From assembly GCA_021849045.1 (NCBI GenBank), contig JAJZTK010000009.1, positions 1 through 53,382 on the forward strand: a DNA stretch of 53,382 nt. The letters run 5' to 3'. The DNA comes from Deltaproteobacteria bacterium. GTDB lineage: Bacteria > Desulfobacterota > Desulfuromonadia > Geobacterales > DSM-12255. Under the pieces are notes generated by a model. That model saw nothing but the letters and a program-made list of their open reading frames with translations. It had not been told where the DNA came from and made no database searches. Positions 19,331 to 27,986 of this stretch are shown in pieces; the stretch's first letter is position 1, and every line of letters starts with the position of its first letter. The position numbers and the translations under genes are program-made.

Positions 19331-19459
19331 GGCCGGGGCTCCGTCTCGTTTTCGGTCACACGAGCGTGATTGGAGGGCTTTTGTGCTCTGCGGCCGCGGC
19401 AGAGCCGATATGGTCACCAGCCAGGCCCGGCGCCCAGTCTCTCATCTGCCCATGGGGCG

Positions 19460-20278
19460 TCAGTGGGAGATCAGGACCGGGACCGTCATGTGGGCCATCA
19501 AGTGCCGGGCGATCGGTCCCAGCACGAAGGCGCCGCGCCGGGTCGGGGCGAATGCCCCCATGGCGAGCAGGTCCATCGTCTGCTCGCAGGCATGATTGAG
19601 GAGCACATCCCCGATCGGGAAATTCGAGGTAGTCAGAATCCAGTCGTGCGTGGCCGTTATGCCGTGCCTGGCCAGATAGGTACAGACGGACCGGGCATCG
19701 CGCTCGACGGAGTCATCCTGCTTGCCCTGTGCCCCAACGGTCACAATGCTGACATGGGCTGCCTTCCGCAGGATGGGGAGCGAATCGTGAATCACGCGGG
19801 ACGACTCCCGGCCGGTTTTCCAGGCAACCATGACCCGGTTGATTACGGAAGGGAATATGCCGGCATAGGGGACCACCAGGAGCGGCCTGCCGATTCCCAG
19901 TCCCAGCCGCTCGGGAAGGTCATCGGGTGTTCCGGCGTTCCGGGAGGCGAGATCCGGTTGGCCGACAATCAACAGGTCGGAGTAGTATGCGTAGAGATCA
20001 ACGACCTCGGAAACACCGACGCCGACAACGGACCAGTTCACATAGAGCCACTCGGCGGAAATGCCTGCCTGACCCGTCTTGTCGAGAAACTGTGCCTTGA
20101 CCGCCTCGACCTGATCCGCCTCACCCTTGTCGTGACGGGAGGCGTAATAGGGGTGCGTCAGCACGTAGAGCCCTTTCAGATGGGCTCCATGGCTGAGCGC
20201 CAGGTTGACGGCAAACTCGATCCGTGACGGGCAACTCGGCGAATTGTCCAGATGGAGCAAGATGTCCTTGATTGCCAT
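19460..20278 (-). CDS. Universal stress protein, tandem-domain
   Basis: 272 aa; MAIKDILLHLDNSP...DLLAMGAFAPTRRGAFVLGPIARHLMAHMTVPVLISH. Confidence 0.87.
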   Translation of the reverse strand: MAIKDILLHLDNSPSCPSRIEFAVNLALSHGAHLKGLYVLTHPYYASRHDKGEADQVEAVKAQFLDKTGQAGISAEWLYVNWSVVGVGVSEVVDLYAYYSDLLIVGQPDLASRNAGTPDDLPERLGLGIGRPLLVVPYAGIFPSVINRVMVAWKTGRESSRVIHDSLPILRKAAHVSIVTVGAQGKQDDSVERDARSVCTYLARHGITATHDWILTTSNFPIGDVLLNHACEQTMDLLAMGAFAPTRRGAFVLGPIARHLMAHMTVPVLISH

Positions 20279-20298
20279 GGCTGATACTCCTTATCGCA

Positions 20299-20727
20299 TC
20301 AACTGCCCGGTACCGGCTTGTCAGGTTCAAGCTGGAACCGTTTGATCATCCTGTGCCGGTATTCGACGATCTCCTGCCTTAGAGAGGCCAGTTTGGCCAT
20401 CTTTTCGTCAAGGTTGTTGATATGGTGATCGAGCATTTCGATCAGGCGGGGGATGATCCGGTCGGTTTCCTTTGCCTCGGCGTACACGGCGTCAAGCTCC
20501 TGCATCTCCTTTATGGTCAGGCCCAGCTCCTTCAACCTGAGGATGAACTTGAGCTTGCGTACATCACTCGGGGCATACACCCGGATGGCTCCCTCAAGAC
20601 GCTGCGGCGGCGTCATGATCCCCATCTCTTCATAATAACGAAGGGTCCTGGTCGTCAGACCGATCTCCTTGGCCAGGTTGCCGATCGAAATGTATCCTTC
20701 GTTGTTGTCATGCATCATGGGCCTCAC
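20299..20727 (-). CDS. MerR-family transcriptional regulator (LiuR-like candidate)
   Basis: YISIGNLAKEIGLTTRTLRYYEEMGIMTPPQRLEGAIRVYAPSDVRKLKFILRLKELGLTIKEMQEL; adjacent to acyl-CoA/Liv cluster. Confidence 0.9.
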   Translation of the reverse strand: MRPMMHDNNEGYISIGNLAKEIGLTTRTLRYYEEMGIMTPPQRLEGAIRVYAPSDVRKLKFILRLKELGLTIKEMQELDAVYAEAKETDRIIPRLIEMLDHHINNLDEKMAKLASLRQEIVEYRHRMIKRFQLEPDKPVPGS

Positions 20728-20819
20728 CTGTCGCGTCCTGTTTCACATGACGCATCCATCGCTGAGCAGAGCGTTGAACTGCTCTTTAGGTCATGTTCGG
20801 CCGTAGTGCCGGCTTCCCG

Positions 20820-21611
20820 TTACAGCCATCTTTTCCTGCGGCGATACTGCTTGAGATCCCGGTAGCTCTTTTTCCCGGCCCCTTCTGCCATCCCCAGATA
20901 GAACTCCTTCACGTCCTCGTTGGCCTTCATCTGTTCCGTAGTGCCATTGAGGACGATCCTGCCCCCTTCCATGATATAGGCATAATCGCAGATGCCAAGC
21001 GCCACGTTGGCATTCTGCTCCACCAGGAGAATGGTGGTCTTCTCCTCGGTGTTGATCTTCTTGATGAGCTGAAATATCTCCTGCACCAAAAGAGGAGCGA
21101 TCCCCAGGGACGGTTCGTCCAGGAGCATCAGCTTCGGCCTCGCCATGAGCGCCCGGCCGATGGCGAGCATCTGCTGCTCGCCGCCGCTCAGGTAACCGGA
21201 AAGCTGGTTCCTCCGCTCGCGCAGCCGGGGGAAGTAGTCGTACACCAACTCCCTGTCGCGCTTGAAACCGGCAGCATCCTTGCGGGTGTGGCCGCCGACG
21301 GTGATGTTCTCCTCGACCGTCATGTCCTCGAATACCCGCCGCCCCTCCATGACCTGAAAAATACCCTTGCGGACGATCTCCTCGGGGTGCAGGTTGTTGA
21401 TCGACTCCCCCATGAATTCGATGGTCCCGTCGGACACCTCCCCCTCTTCCGACCGGAGCAGTCCGGAGATCGCCTTCAGCGTGGTGCTCTTGCCGGCACC
21501 GTTCGCCCCGAGCAGGGCAACGATCCGCCCCTCTGGAACCTCCATGGTCAGCCCTTTGAGGACGAGGATGACGCGATTGTAGATCACTTCGGCATTGTTG
21601 ATACGCAGCAT
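20820..21611 (-). CDS. livF: Branched-chain amino acid-type ABC transporter ATPase (LivF-like)
   Basis: Walker A GANGAGKST, YLSGGEQQMLAIGRALMARPKLMLLDEPSLG. Confidence 0.9.
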   Translation of the reverse strand: MLRINNAEVIYNRVILVLKGLTMEVPEGRIVALLGANGAGKSTTLKAISGLLRSEEGEVSDGTIEFMGESINNLHPEEIVRKGIFQVMEGRRVFEDMTVEENITVGGHTRKDAAGFKRDRELVYDYFPRLRERRNQLSGYLSGGEQQMLAIGRALMARPKLMLLDEPSLGIAPLLVQEIFQLIKKINTEEKTTILLVEQNANVALGICDYAYIMEGGRIVLNGTTEQMKANEDVKEFYLGMAEGAGKKSYRDLKQYRRRKRWL

Positions 21612-21680
21612 GTCGATCCCCTCGCGGCCGGAGAAGAGCGCTGCAGGGAGTCGCCCCCTGCAGCGCCGTGACGGTCCCGG

Positions 21681-22862
21681 TTACAGCCCCAGCCACTCTT
21701 TCTTGCGCGGGGTCTCCTGGTCTTCGACCTTGGCCATCTTCCCACCCTTGATCACGTAGATCGTGGTCTTGGTGGTCGGCCGGTGGTCGGTGGCAGTATA
21801 GGTCACGGGCGGGGTCAGGCCGCCGGTGTCGAAGTTTTTCAGGGTTTCCAGCGCCTTCTTCACCCCTTCGCCGGTCAGCTGCCTGTTCTTGTCGGCGATC
21901 CTCAGCCCCTCGGCCCAGGTGAGGCCATAGGCCCAGCCACGGATATACACGGTGTCGGCGCTGTTGGCCGGGTTTTTCTTGTTGAACTCCAGAATCTGTT
22001 TCATGCCGGGGACATTGGCGCCGTAGGGTACATGGGTTGCCATGCCGTACACCCCTTCAGCAGCATCTTTCGCCAGGGCGGGCAACGCCTCGGTCATGCC
22101 GTAATTGCCGAGAAAGAATACGGTCTTGATCCCCAGTTTCCTGGCATCCTTGAGGAGCACCGCGCACCAGGAGACCGTGGTCTGCACATAGGCATAGTCA
22201 GGGGCCTTCTTCTGCATGTTCAGCAGGTTGGAGGTGACATCCTGGAAGCTGGCCGGGATGATCTCCTCATGCACCAGGTTGATCCCCAGCTCTTTGGCGT
22301 ACTGCCTGCCCGCCTCGATGGGGGCCTTGCCGAAGCCGTGATTCGGGTAGATGAAGGCGACCTTGGGGGCACGGGACTTGTCCTTCCAGTTTTTCTTTAC
22401 GTACTGCAGGAAGCCGCGAATCTGGTCCGAGTAGCTGGCGCCGACAAAGAAGTTGTACGGGGTCTTGGCCGGGTCGGTCAGGTGGCCGGAGAAGGAGGCG
22501 GAGAAATAGGGAATCTTGTCCTTGGAGATGGTGTCCTTGAGCGCCTCGGTGTCACCGGTTCCCCAGCCGTTGATCATGACGACCTTGTCCTGCTCCACAA
22601 ACTTTTTGTAGGTGGCATTAGCCTGGGGAATCTTGTAGCCATAATCCACGTTGATCAGCTCGATCTTCTTGCCGTTCACCCCCCCTTTGCTGTTGACGTG
22701 GGCAATGGCATCCTGGACCCCTTCGGCGAACGGTTTCCCGACATCGGCGGTGACGCCGGTCAGATCCCACAGCCCGCCCACCTTGATCGATTCCGCTCCC
22801 CACGCCGGGAGAGCCAGCAGCAATGCTGCCGCCATTGCCAACATGCCGGTGTACTTTTTCAT
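21681..22862 (-). CDS. ABC transporter substrate-binding protein (Liv type)
   Basis: Signal peptide MKKYTGMLAMAAALLLALPAWGAES then IKVGGLWDLTGVTADVGKPFAEGVQDAIAHVN. Confidence 0.9.
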   Translation of the reverse strand: MKKYTGMLAMAAALLLALPAWGAESIKVGGLWDLTGVTADVGKPFAEGVQDAIAHVNSKGGVNGKKIELINVDYGYKIPQANATYKKFVEQDKVVMINGWGTGDTEALKDTISKDKIPYFSASFSGHLTDPAKTPYNFFVGASYSDQIRGFLQYVKKNWKDKSRAPKVAFIYPNHGFGKAPIEAGRQYAKELGINLVHEEIIPASFQDVTSNLLNMQKKAPDYAYVQTTVSWCAVLLKDARKLGIKTVFFLGNYGMTEALPALAKDAAEGVYGMATHVPYGANVPGMKQILEFNKKNPANSADTVYIRGWAYGLTWAEGLRIADKNRQLTGEGVKKALETLKNFDTGGLTPPVTYTATDHRPTTKTTIYVIKGGKMAKVEDQETPRKKEWLGL

Positions 22863-22921
22863 CCGCTCCTCCTTTTTGCTGGTTGATACTGCCCATGCTG
22901 CTCGTCGCCAATGACTCTTCG

Positions 22922-23965
22922 CTAATGCGAAAACGGGTACAGCTTCCAATAGTTCTTTATGCTGTGCCACCGTGCAGCCATGCCGGATGGCTCGAAGATG
23001 AGGAAGACGATGACCAGAACCCCGAACACCAGCTCCTTCAGGGAGGAAAACACCGTGACCAGTTGCGGATAACTGGCCGACATGGCCGTTGTCACCAGGC
23101 GCAGGAGTTCCGGCAGCAGGGTGATGAAGACGGCGCCGAAAATGGAGCCGAGGATGCTCCCCATGCCGCCGATGATGATCATCCCCAACTGGTCGATGGC
23201 CACGGTGATCGGAAAGGTTTCCGGGGAGATGATCTTGGCTTGGTAGGCCATCAGGGCGCCGGCGGTCCCCACGAAATAGGAGCTGATGCCGAAGGACATC
23301 AGCTTGTACTTGAGCAGGTTGACCCCCATGACCTCGGCGGAGATCGCTTGGTCGCGGATGGCGATGAACGCCTTGCCCGGCTTGGTCCGGAACAGGTTGC
23401 GACCGAACAGCACGGCGGCCACAACGACGATGTAGATCAGGTAGAAGATCTTCCGGTCGTTGTCGAGAGCAATCGTCCCCATCGTCGGGGTCGGCATGGT
23501 GAGGCCGGCAACCCCGCCGGTGACCGATTCCCATTTGATGATAAGGAATTCGACGATGAAGTGGGCGGCAAGGGTGGCCATTGCCAGATACAGCCCCTTG
23601 ATCCTGAGGGACGGGATGCCGACGACCATCCCCATGATAGCGGTCACCATGCCGGCCAGCGGGATGCAGAGATAGAACGGCAGCCCGAACCGGATTCCCA
23701 GGTAGCCTGCCGAAAATGCGCCGATGGCCATGAATGCCGCATTGCCGAGGGAGATCAGGCCGGTGAAGCCGGTCAGGATATTGAGGCCGATGGCACCGAT
23801 GATGGCAATGCCGATCCGGTTGCCGACATCGAGGAGATAGCTCGTCGAGTAGAACGGCACGGAAAACAGCAGGCAGACGAACAGAAAGACCAGTATCCGG
23901 GTCGAGCGGGTGTCGAAGATGGTCATGTCCGCTGCATAGCTTGTGTTGAAATCGCCGCATTGCAT
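22922..23965 (-). CDS. livM: Liv-type ABC transporter permease (LivM-like)
   Basis: GLNILTGFTGLISLGNAAFMAIGAF, AIRDQAISAEVMGVN. Confidence 0.9.
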   Translation of the reverse strand: MQCGDFNTSYAADMTIFDTRSTRILVFLFVCLLFSVPFYSTSYLLDVGNRIGIAIIGAIGLNILTGFTGLISLGNAAFMAIGAFSAGYLGIRFGLPFYLCIPLAGMVTAIMGMVVGIPSLRIKGLYLAMATLAAHFIVEFLIIKWESVTGGVAGLTMPTPTMGTIALDNDRKIFYLIYIVVVAAVLFGRNLFRTKPGKAFIAIRDQAISAEVMGVNLLKYKLMSFGISSYFVGTAGALMAYQAKIISPETFPITVAIDQLGMIIIGGMGSILGSIFGAVFITLLPELLRLVTTAMSASYPQLVTVFSSLKELVFGVLVIVFLIFEPSGMAARWHSIKNYWKLYPFSH

Positions 23966-23966
23966 A

Positions 23967-24860
23967 TCAGACCCTTTCTATCTTGCGTTTGCCGAACAGG
24001 CCGTACGGTTTGAACATCAGGATCAGGATCAGGGCGATGTACGGGGCGACCTCCTTGATGCCGCCATTGACGAGCGGATCGAGATAGCCGCCGGAGAGGT
24101 TCTCCAGAATGCCGATGATGACCCCTCCCACGATGGCGCCGAGGATGCTGTCGAGGCCGCCCAGGATCACCACCGGCAGCACCTTGAGCCCCATGAACGC
24201 CAGCGACATGTCGACCCCGCCACGGATCGTCCCCAAGAGGATGCCGCCGACGGCGGACACGACGGCCGAGATGCTCCAGGCAAGGGCAAACATCTTCTTG
24301 ACGCTGATCCCCATGGAGAGCGCGACCTGCTGATTCGACGCGGTCGCCCGCATGGCAACGCCGGCCTTGGCATACTTGAAGAAGAGCGTCAGCAGTGTCA
24401 CCAGGATCGAGACGCAGACCAGTGCGTAGAGATAACCCTGGGAAACGGGAATCGGGCCGATCCGGACCGGCGTGGAGGGGAAGACCTCCGGGAAGGGGAT
24501 CGTGCTCGTGCCGTAGGCCATCTGCAGGAGTGCCTTCAGAATGCTGCCCAGACCGAGGGTGACCATGATCACCGAGATCAGGTGTGATCCGATCAGGGGC
24601 CGGAGGATGGTGCGCTCGATCAGGAGCCCGAGCAGGGCGGAAAATACCAGGGTGATCAGGAATGACTGAAAGAAGGGAACGTTGTGCTTGGTCAGCAGAT
24701 TCAGGCAGATATAGGCGCCGACCATCAGAAACTCGCCCTGGGCCAGGTTGAGTGCGCTGGTTGCCTTGTAGATGATGACAAAACCGGTTGCGACCAGTGA
24801 ATAGATGCTGCCCACCACCAGGCCGTTGATCAGCAGCTGCAGCAGGAAGGTCATGTCCAT
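23967..24860 (-). CDS. livH: Liv-type ABC transporter permease (LivH-like)
   Basis: LLQLLINGLVVGSIYSLVATGFVIIYKATSALNLAQGEFLMVGAY. Confidence 0.9.
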   Translation of the reverse strand: MDMTFLLQLLINGLVVGSIYSLVATGFVIIYKATSALNLAQGEFLMVGAYICLNLLTKHNVPFFQSFLITLVFSALLGLLIERTILRPLIGSHLISVIMVTLGLGSILKALLQMAYGTSTIPFPEVFPSTPVRIGPIPVSQGYLYALVCVSILVTLLTLFFKYAKAGVAMRATASNQQVALSMGISVKKMFALAWSISAVVSAVGGILLGTIRGGVDMSLAFMGLKVLPVVILGGLDSILGAIVGGVIIGILENLSGGYLDPLVNGGIKEVAPYIALILILMFKPYGLFGKRKIERV

Positions 24861-24871
24861 CTGTTTTTCCC

Positions 24872-26794
24872 CTACCCTAGATTCCTGAAATGGACCGTGG
24901 AGACGATCCGGGCGCTCTTGCCGTCCTGCAGGTCGATGGTGACGTCGACGGGGAGCTGGTCAACGTCCGCATGGAGGGCCTCGATAATCTCCCGGTACCG
25001 CTCCATCACTACTGCCCGGCGTACCTTGCCGGTCCGGGTGAGTTCATCCTCGTCGGCATCGAGGTCCTTGTAGAGCAGGGCGAGACGTTTGATGCGGGAG
25101 GCTTCGGGCAGCTCCCGGTTCGCCTTGGCCAGCTCGGCGGCGATGAAGTCCGCCACTTCCGGCTTGGCAGCGAGATCGCTGTAGGTGGTGAAGGCGATCT
25201 TGTTGTCGCCGGCCCATTTGCCGACCACGCGCCCATCCATGCAGACGAGTGCCGTCAGGAACGGGTTTCCCGAGCCGATGACCACGGCCTCCTTGATGTA
25301 GGGGGAGAACTTCAGCTTCCCTTCCACGCTTTGCGGCGCCAGCACTGAGCCGTCGGCAAGCGTGAGCACGTCCCGGAGCCGGTCGATGACGACCAGGTGG
25401 CCGCGCTTGTCCAGACAGCCCGCATCGCCTGTGTGGAGCCAGCCATCCTTCTGCGCTGCCGAGGTCCCCTCGCCGTCGTTGTAATAGCCGGTGCAGATGC
25501 CGCTCCCCTTCAGCAGGATCTCCCCGTCAGCGGCAATGGCGACTTCAATGCCCGGCAGCGGAAGGCCGACGGTTGCCCCCCGGATGTCGCCATCCCGGTG
25601 GATGGAGACAATCCCGGCAGCCTCGGTCAGGCCGTAGACCTGTTTGAGATTGACGCCGATGGCATGAAAGAAGGTGAAGACATCCTCCCCCAGGGCCGAT
25701 CCGCCGGTCATGGCCGAACGGACGCGGGAGAGGCCGAGACGGTCCCTGAGTGCCCGGAAGAGGCAGACGTGGGCAATCCCGCGCAGGATGCGCGCGGTCA
25801 GGGGGACCGGTTTGCCGGCGAGCCGCAGTTCGGCGACCTTTTCCCACATGGGCATGAAAGTCCGAAACATGAACCGTTTGAAGGGGGTCGTCTCCATGAT
25901 CCTGACCTGGACCGACGAGGCGAGCTCGGCCCAGACACGGGGCGGGAAAAAGATGATCTGCGGGCCGATCTCCCGCAGGTCGGCCAGGGAGGTTTCCGGT
26001 TTTTCGGGAAAATTGACGGTAAAGCCGACAGTCAGGGCGCTGGCGAGGGCGGTCAACTGCTCGCCGAACCAGGCCAGCGGCAGATAGGAGACAAATTCAT
26101 CGGTTGGCCGCTTGGCATCCACCTGATCCAGGCTTTGGGCCATGCCGAGCATGTTCCGGTAGGTGAGCATCACACCGCGGGGGGCGCCGGTGGTGCCCGA
26201 GGTGGTGCAGATCATGGCGAGGTCGTCGCCGGAGCCCGCGGCAATGTTCTGCTCGAAGACCCCGGGATGCTCCTTGTCCGCTGCGCTGCCGGCGTTCAGC
26301 AGTTCGGCGAAGGGGTGCAGGATCTCCTCCCGGTAGCGGCGCATCCCGCGCGGGTTGCAGAAGATGATCCCGGCCAGCGCCGGCAGCTCACTCCTGACAT
26401 CCAGGATCTTGTCCACCTGCTCCTGGTCTTCGGCGATGACATACTTCACGCAAAAGCGCTTCAGGAGTTCCGCCACTTCTGTCGGGGTGGCATCGTGGTG
26501 CAGGCAGACGGCTGTGCCTCCGGCCGCCTGGGTGCCGATTACGGCATACAGTGAGGTAGCCCTGTTGTTGCCGATAACGGCGGCGACATCACCTTTCCCG
26601 AGTCCGAGAGCAGCTATGCCCAGGGAAAAGTGCTTTACCTGTTCATAGTACTGCCGCCACGAGGTCGTCTGCCAGATCCCGTGACTCTTTGTCCGCACGG
26701 CAGCCCTTGTGTCGCCGAATCGTTCGGCGTTGGCCTTGAGCAGCTTGACGAATGTGGCCTCATCCAGATTGATAGTCGACGGCATCGCGCTCAC
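24872..26794 (-). CDS. AMP-dependent (long-chain-type) acyl-CoA synthetase
   Basis: 640 aa; AMP-binding ICTTSGTTGAPRGVMLTYRN, GLTEAAG, LHTGDAGCLDKRGHLVVIDR. Confidence 0.92.
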   Translation of the reverse strand: MSAMPSTINLDEATFVKLLKANAERFGDTRAAVRTKSHGIWQTTSWRQYYEQVKHFSLGIAALGLGKGDVAAVIGNNRATSLYAVIGTQAAGGTAVCLHHDATPTEVAELLKRFCVKYVIAEDQEQVDKILDVRSELPALAGIIFCNPRGMRRYREEILHPFAELLNAGSAADKEHPGVFEQNIAAGSGDDLAMICTTSGTTGAPRGVMLTYRNMLGMAQSLDQVDAKRPTDEFVSYLPLAWFGEQLTALASALTVGFTVNFPEKPETSLADLREIGPQIIFFPPRVWAELASSVQVRIMETTPFKRFMFRTFMPMWEKVAELRLAGKPVPLTARILRGIAHVCLFRALRDRLGLSRVRSAMTGGSALGEDVFTFFHAIGVNLKQVYGLTEAAGIVSIHRDGDIRGATVGLPLPGIEVAIAADGEILLKGSGICTGYYNDGEGTSAAQKDGWLHTGDAGCLDKRGHLVVIDRLRDVLTLADGSVLAPQSVEGKLKFSPYIKEAVVIGSGNPFLTALVCMDGRVVGKWAGDNKIAFTTYSDLAAKPEVADFIAAELAKANRELPEASRIKRLALLYKDLDADEDELTRTGKVRRAVVMERYREIIEALHADVDQLPVDVTIDLQDGKSARIVSTVHFRNLG

Positions 26795-27558
26795 CCCTCG
26801 TCACCCAGATAGGCCTTGATGACCTGCGGATCCTGCTGCACCTCTTCCGGTGTGCCGCCGGCGATTTTCTTGCCGAAGTCGAGCACGCAGACGGCATTGG
26901 AGATGTCCATGACGACCCCCATATCGTGCTCGATCATGATTACGGTAACGCCCCGCTCTTCGTTGGTGTCGAGGATGAAACGGGACATGTCCTCTTTCTC
27001 GCCCAGGTTCATGCCGGCCATCGGCTCGTCGAGGAGCAGGATCTTCGGCTCAAGGGCCAGTGCCCTGGCCAGTTCGACCCTCTTCTGGAAACCGTACGGG
27101 AGTGTGCCGACCACCTTCTTGCGGATGCTCTGGAGGGAAAGGAACTCGATGATCTCTTCGACGAACTCCCGGTTGACGATCTCTTCCTTGCGGGCCGGGC
27201 CCAGGAAGATGCCCCCCTTGACAAGGCCGGCATGCTGATGCAGATGGCGACCGATCATCAAATTGTCGATAACGGTCATCCCTTTGAAGAGGGCTATGTT
27301 CTGGAATGAGCGGGCAATGCCCATTTTGGAGCGCTGGTAGGGGGGATGACCGGAGATATCGGTGTCTTCGAAAACGATCTTGCCTTTTTGTGGCTGGTAG
27401 ACGCCGCTGATGCAGTTCAGCATGGAGGATTTGCCTGCGCCGTTCGGTCCGATGATGGCAAATATCTCGCCCTTGGTGACTTCGAACGAAACCCCGGACA
27501 AGGCGCGCACACCGCCAAAATTGAGCTGGATATCGGTGCAGGAAAGCTGGGCCAGCAT
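26791..27558 (-). CDS. livG: Liv-type ABC transporter ATPase (LivG-like)
   Basis: GPNGAGKSSMLNCISGVYQP, KRVELARALALEPKILLLDEPMAGMN. Confidence 0.92.
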   Translation of the reverse strand: MLAQLSCTDIQLNFGGVRALSGVSFEVTKGEIFAIIGPNGAGKSSMLNCISGVYQPQKGKIVFEDTDISGHPPYQRSKMGIARSFQNIALFKGMTVIDNLMIGRHLHQHAGLVKGGIFLGPARKEEIVNREFVEEIIEFLSLQSIRKKVVGTLPYGFQKRVELARALALEPKILLLDEPMAGMNLGEKEDMSRFILDTNEERGVTVIMIEHDMGVVMDISNAVCVLDFGKKIAGGTPEEVQQDPQVIKAYLGDEG

Positions 27559-27806
27559 TGCAGTCTCCTCCGATCGAAACGAAACATTCTAAAACATCGT
27601 TAAATCCATTTCCCCATGTACGACTGTACTGGCACCAGCAGTCACGCATTACCCATAAAGCTAACGTAAACCGCAGATCTTTACTCAATTATCGGCCGTT
27701 TCCAGCATACCCTGAAGCGTCACCCGGCCCGAATGCCACGACTATATATCAGATACAACAGAAGTTACAATCAAATTTTGATATCCATAAAAAAATGTTT
27801 TACAAA

Positions 27807-27838
27807 TGCTTGACATGTACGTAAACGAAGTGTAGTCT
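27807..27838 (+). promoter_or_regulatory. Candidate sigma70 promoter with operator in spacer, upstream of icmF
   Basis: TGC TTGACA tgtacgtaaacgaagtg TAGTCT; 22-nt core is 21/22 identical to 34063-34084. Confidence 0.6.
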
Positions 27839-27986
27839 AGCTTTTACAAAAATCTTTGGAATAGTTGACAACGGTGCCCCACACACAATCACTCAAATTA
27901 ATTAACGCATATTCACACTAATTACAAAACATGGGTTTATTGACTTGCGACACACAACGACACCCCGTGAACAGGAGGGATTTTTA

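Noticed and set aside
18053-19369. Plus-strand ORFs opposite the MFS transporter
   Set aside because: Shadow frames of a clear 12-TM permease on the minus strand.
27559-27986. Cobalamin riboswitch upstream of the B12-dependent icmF
   Set aside because: No B12-box-like GCCACTG or extended conserved core seen in the intergenic region.
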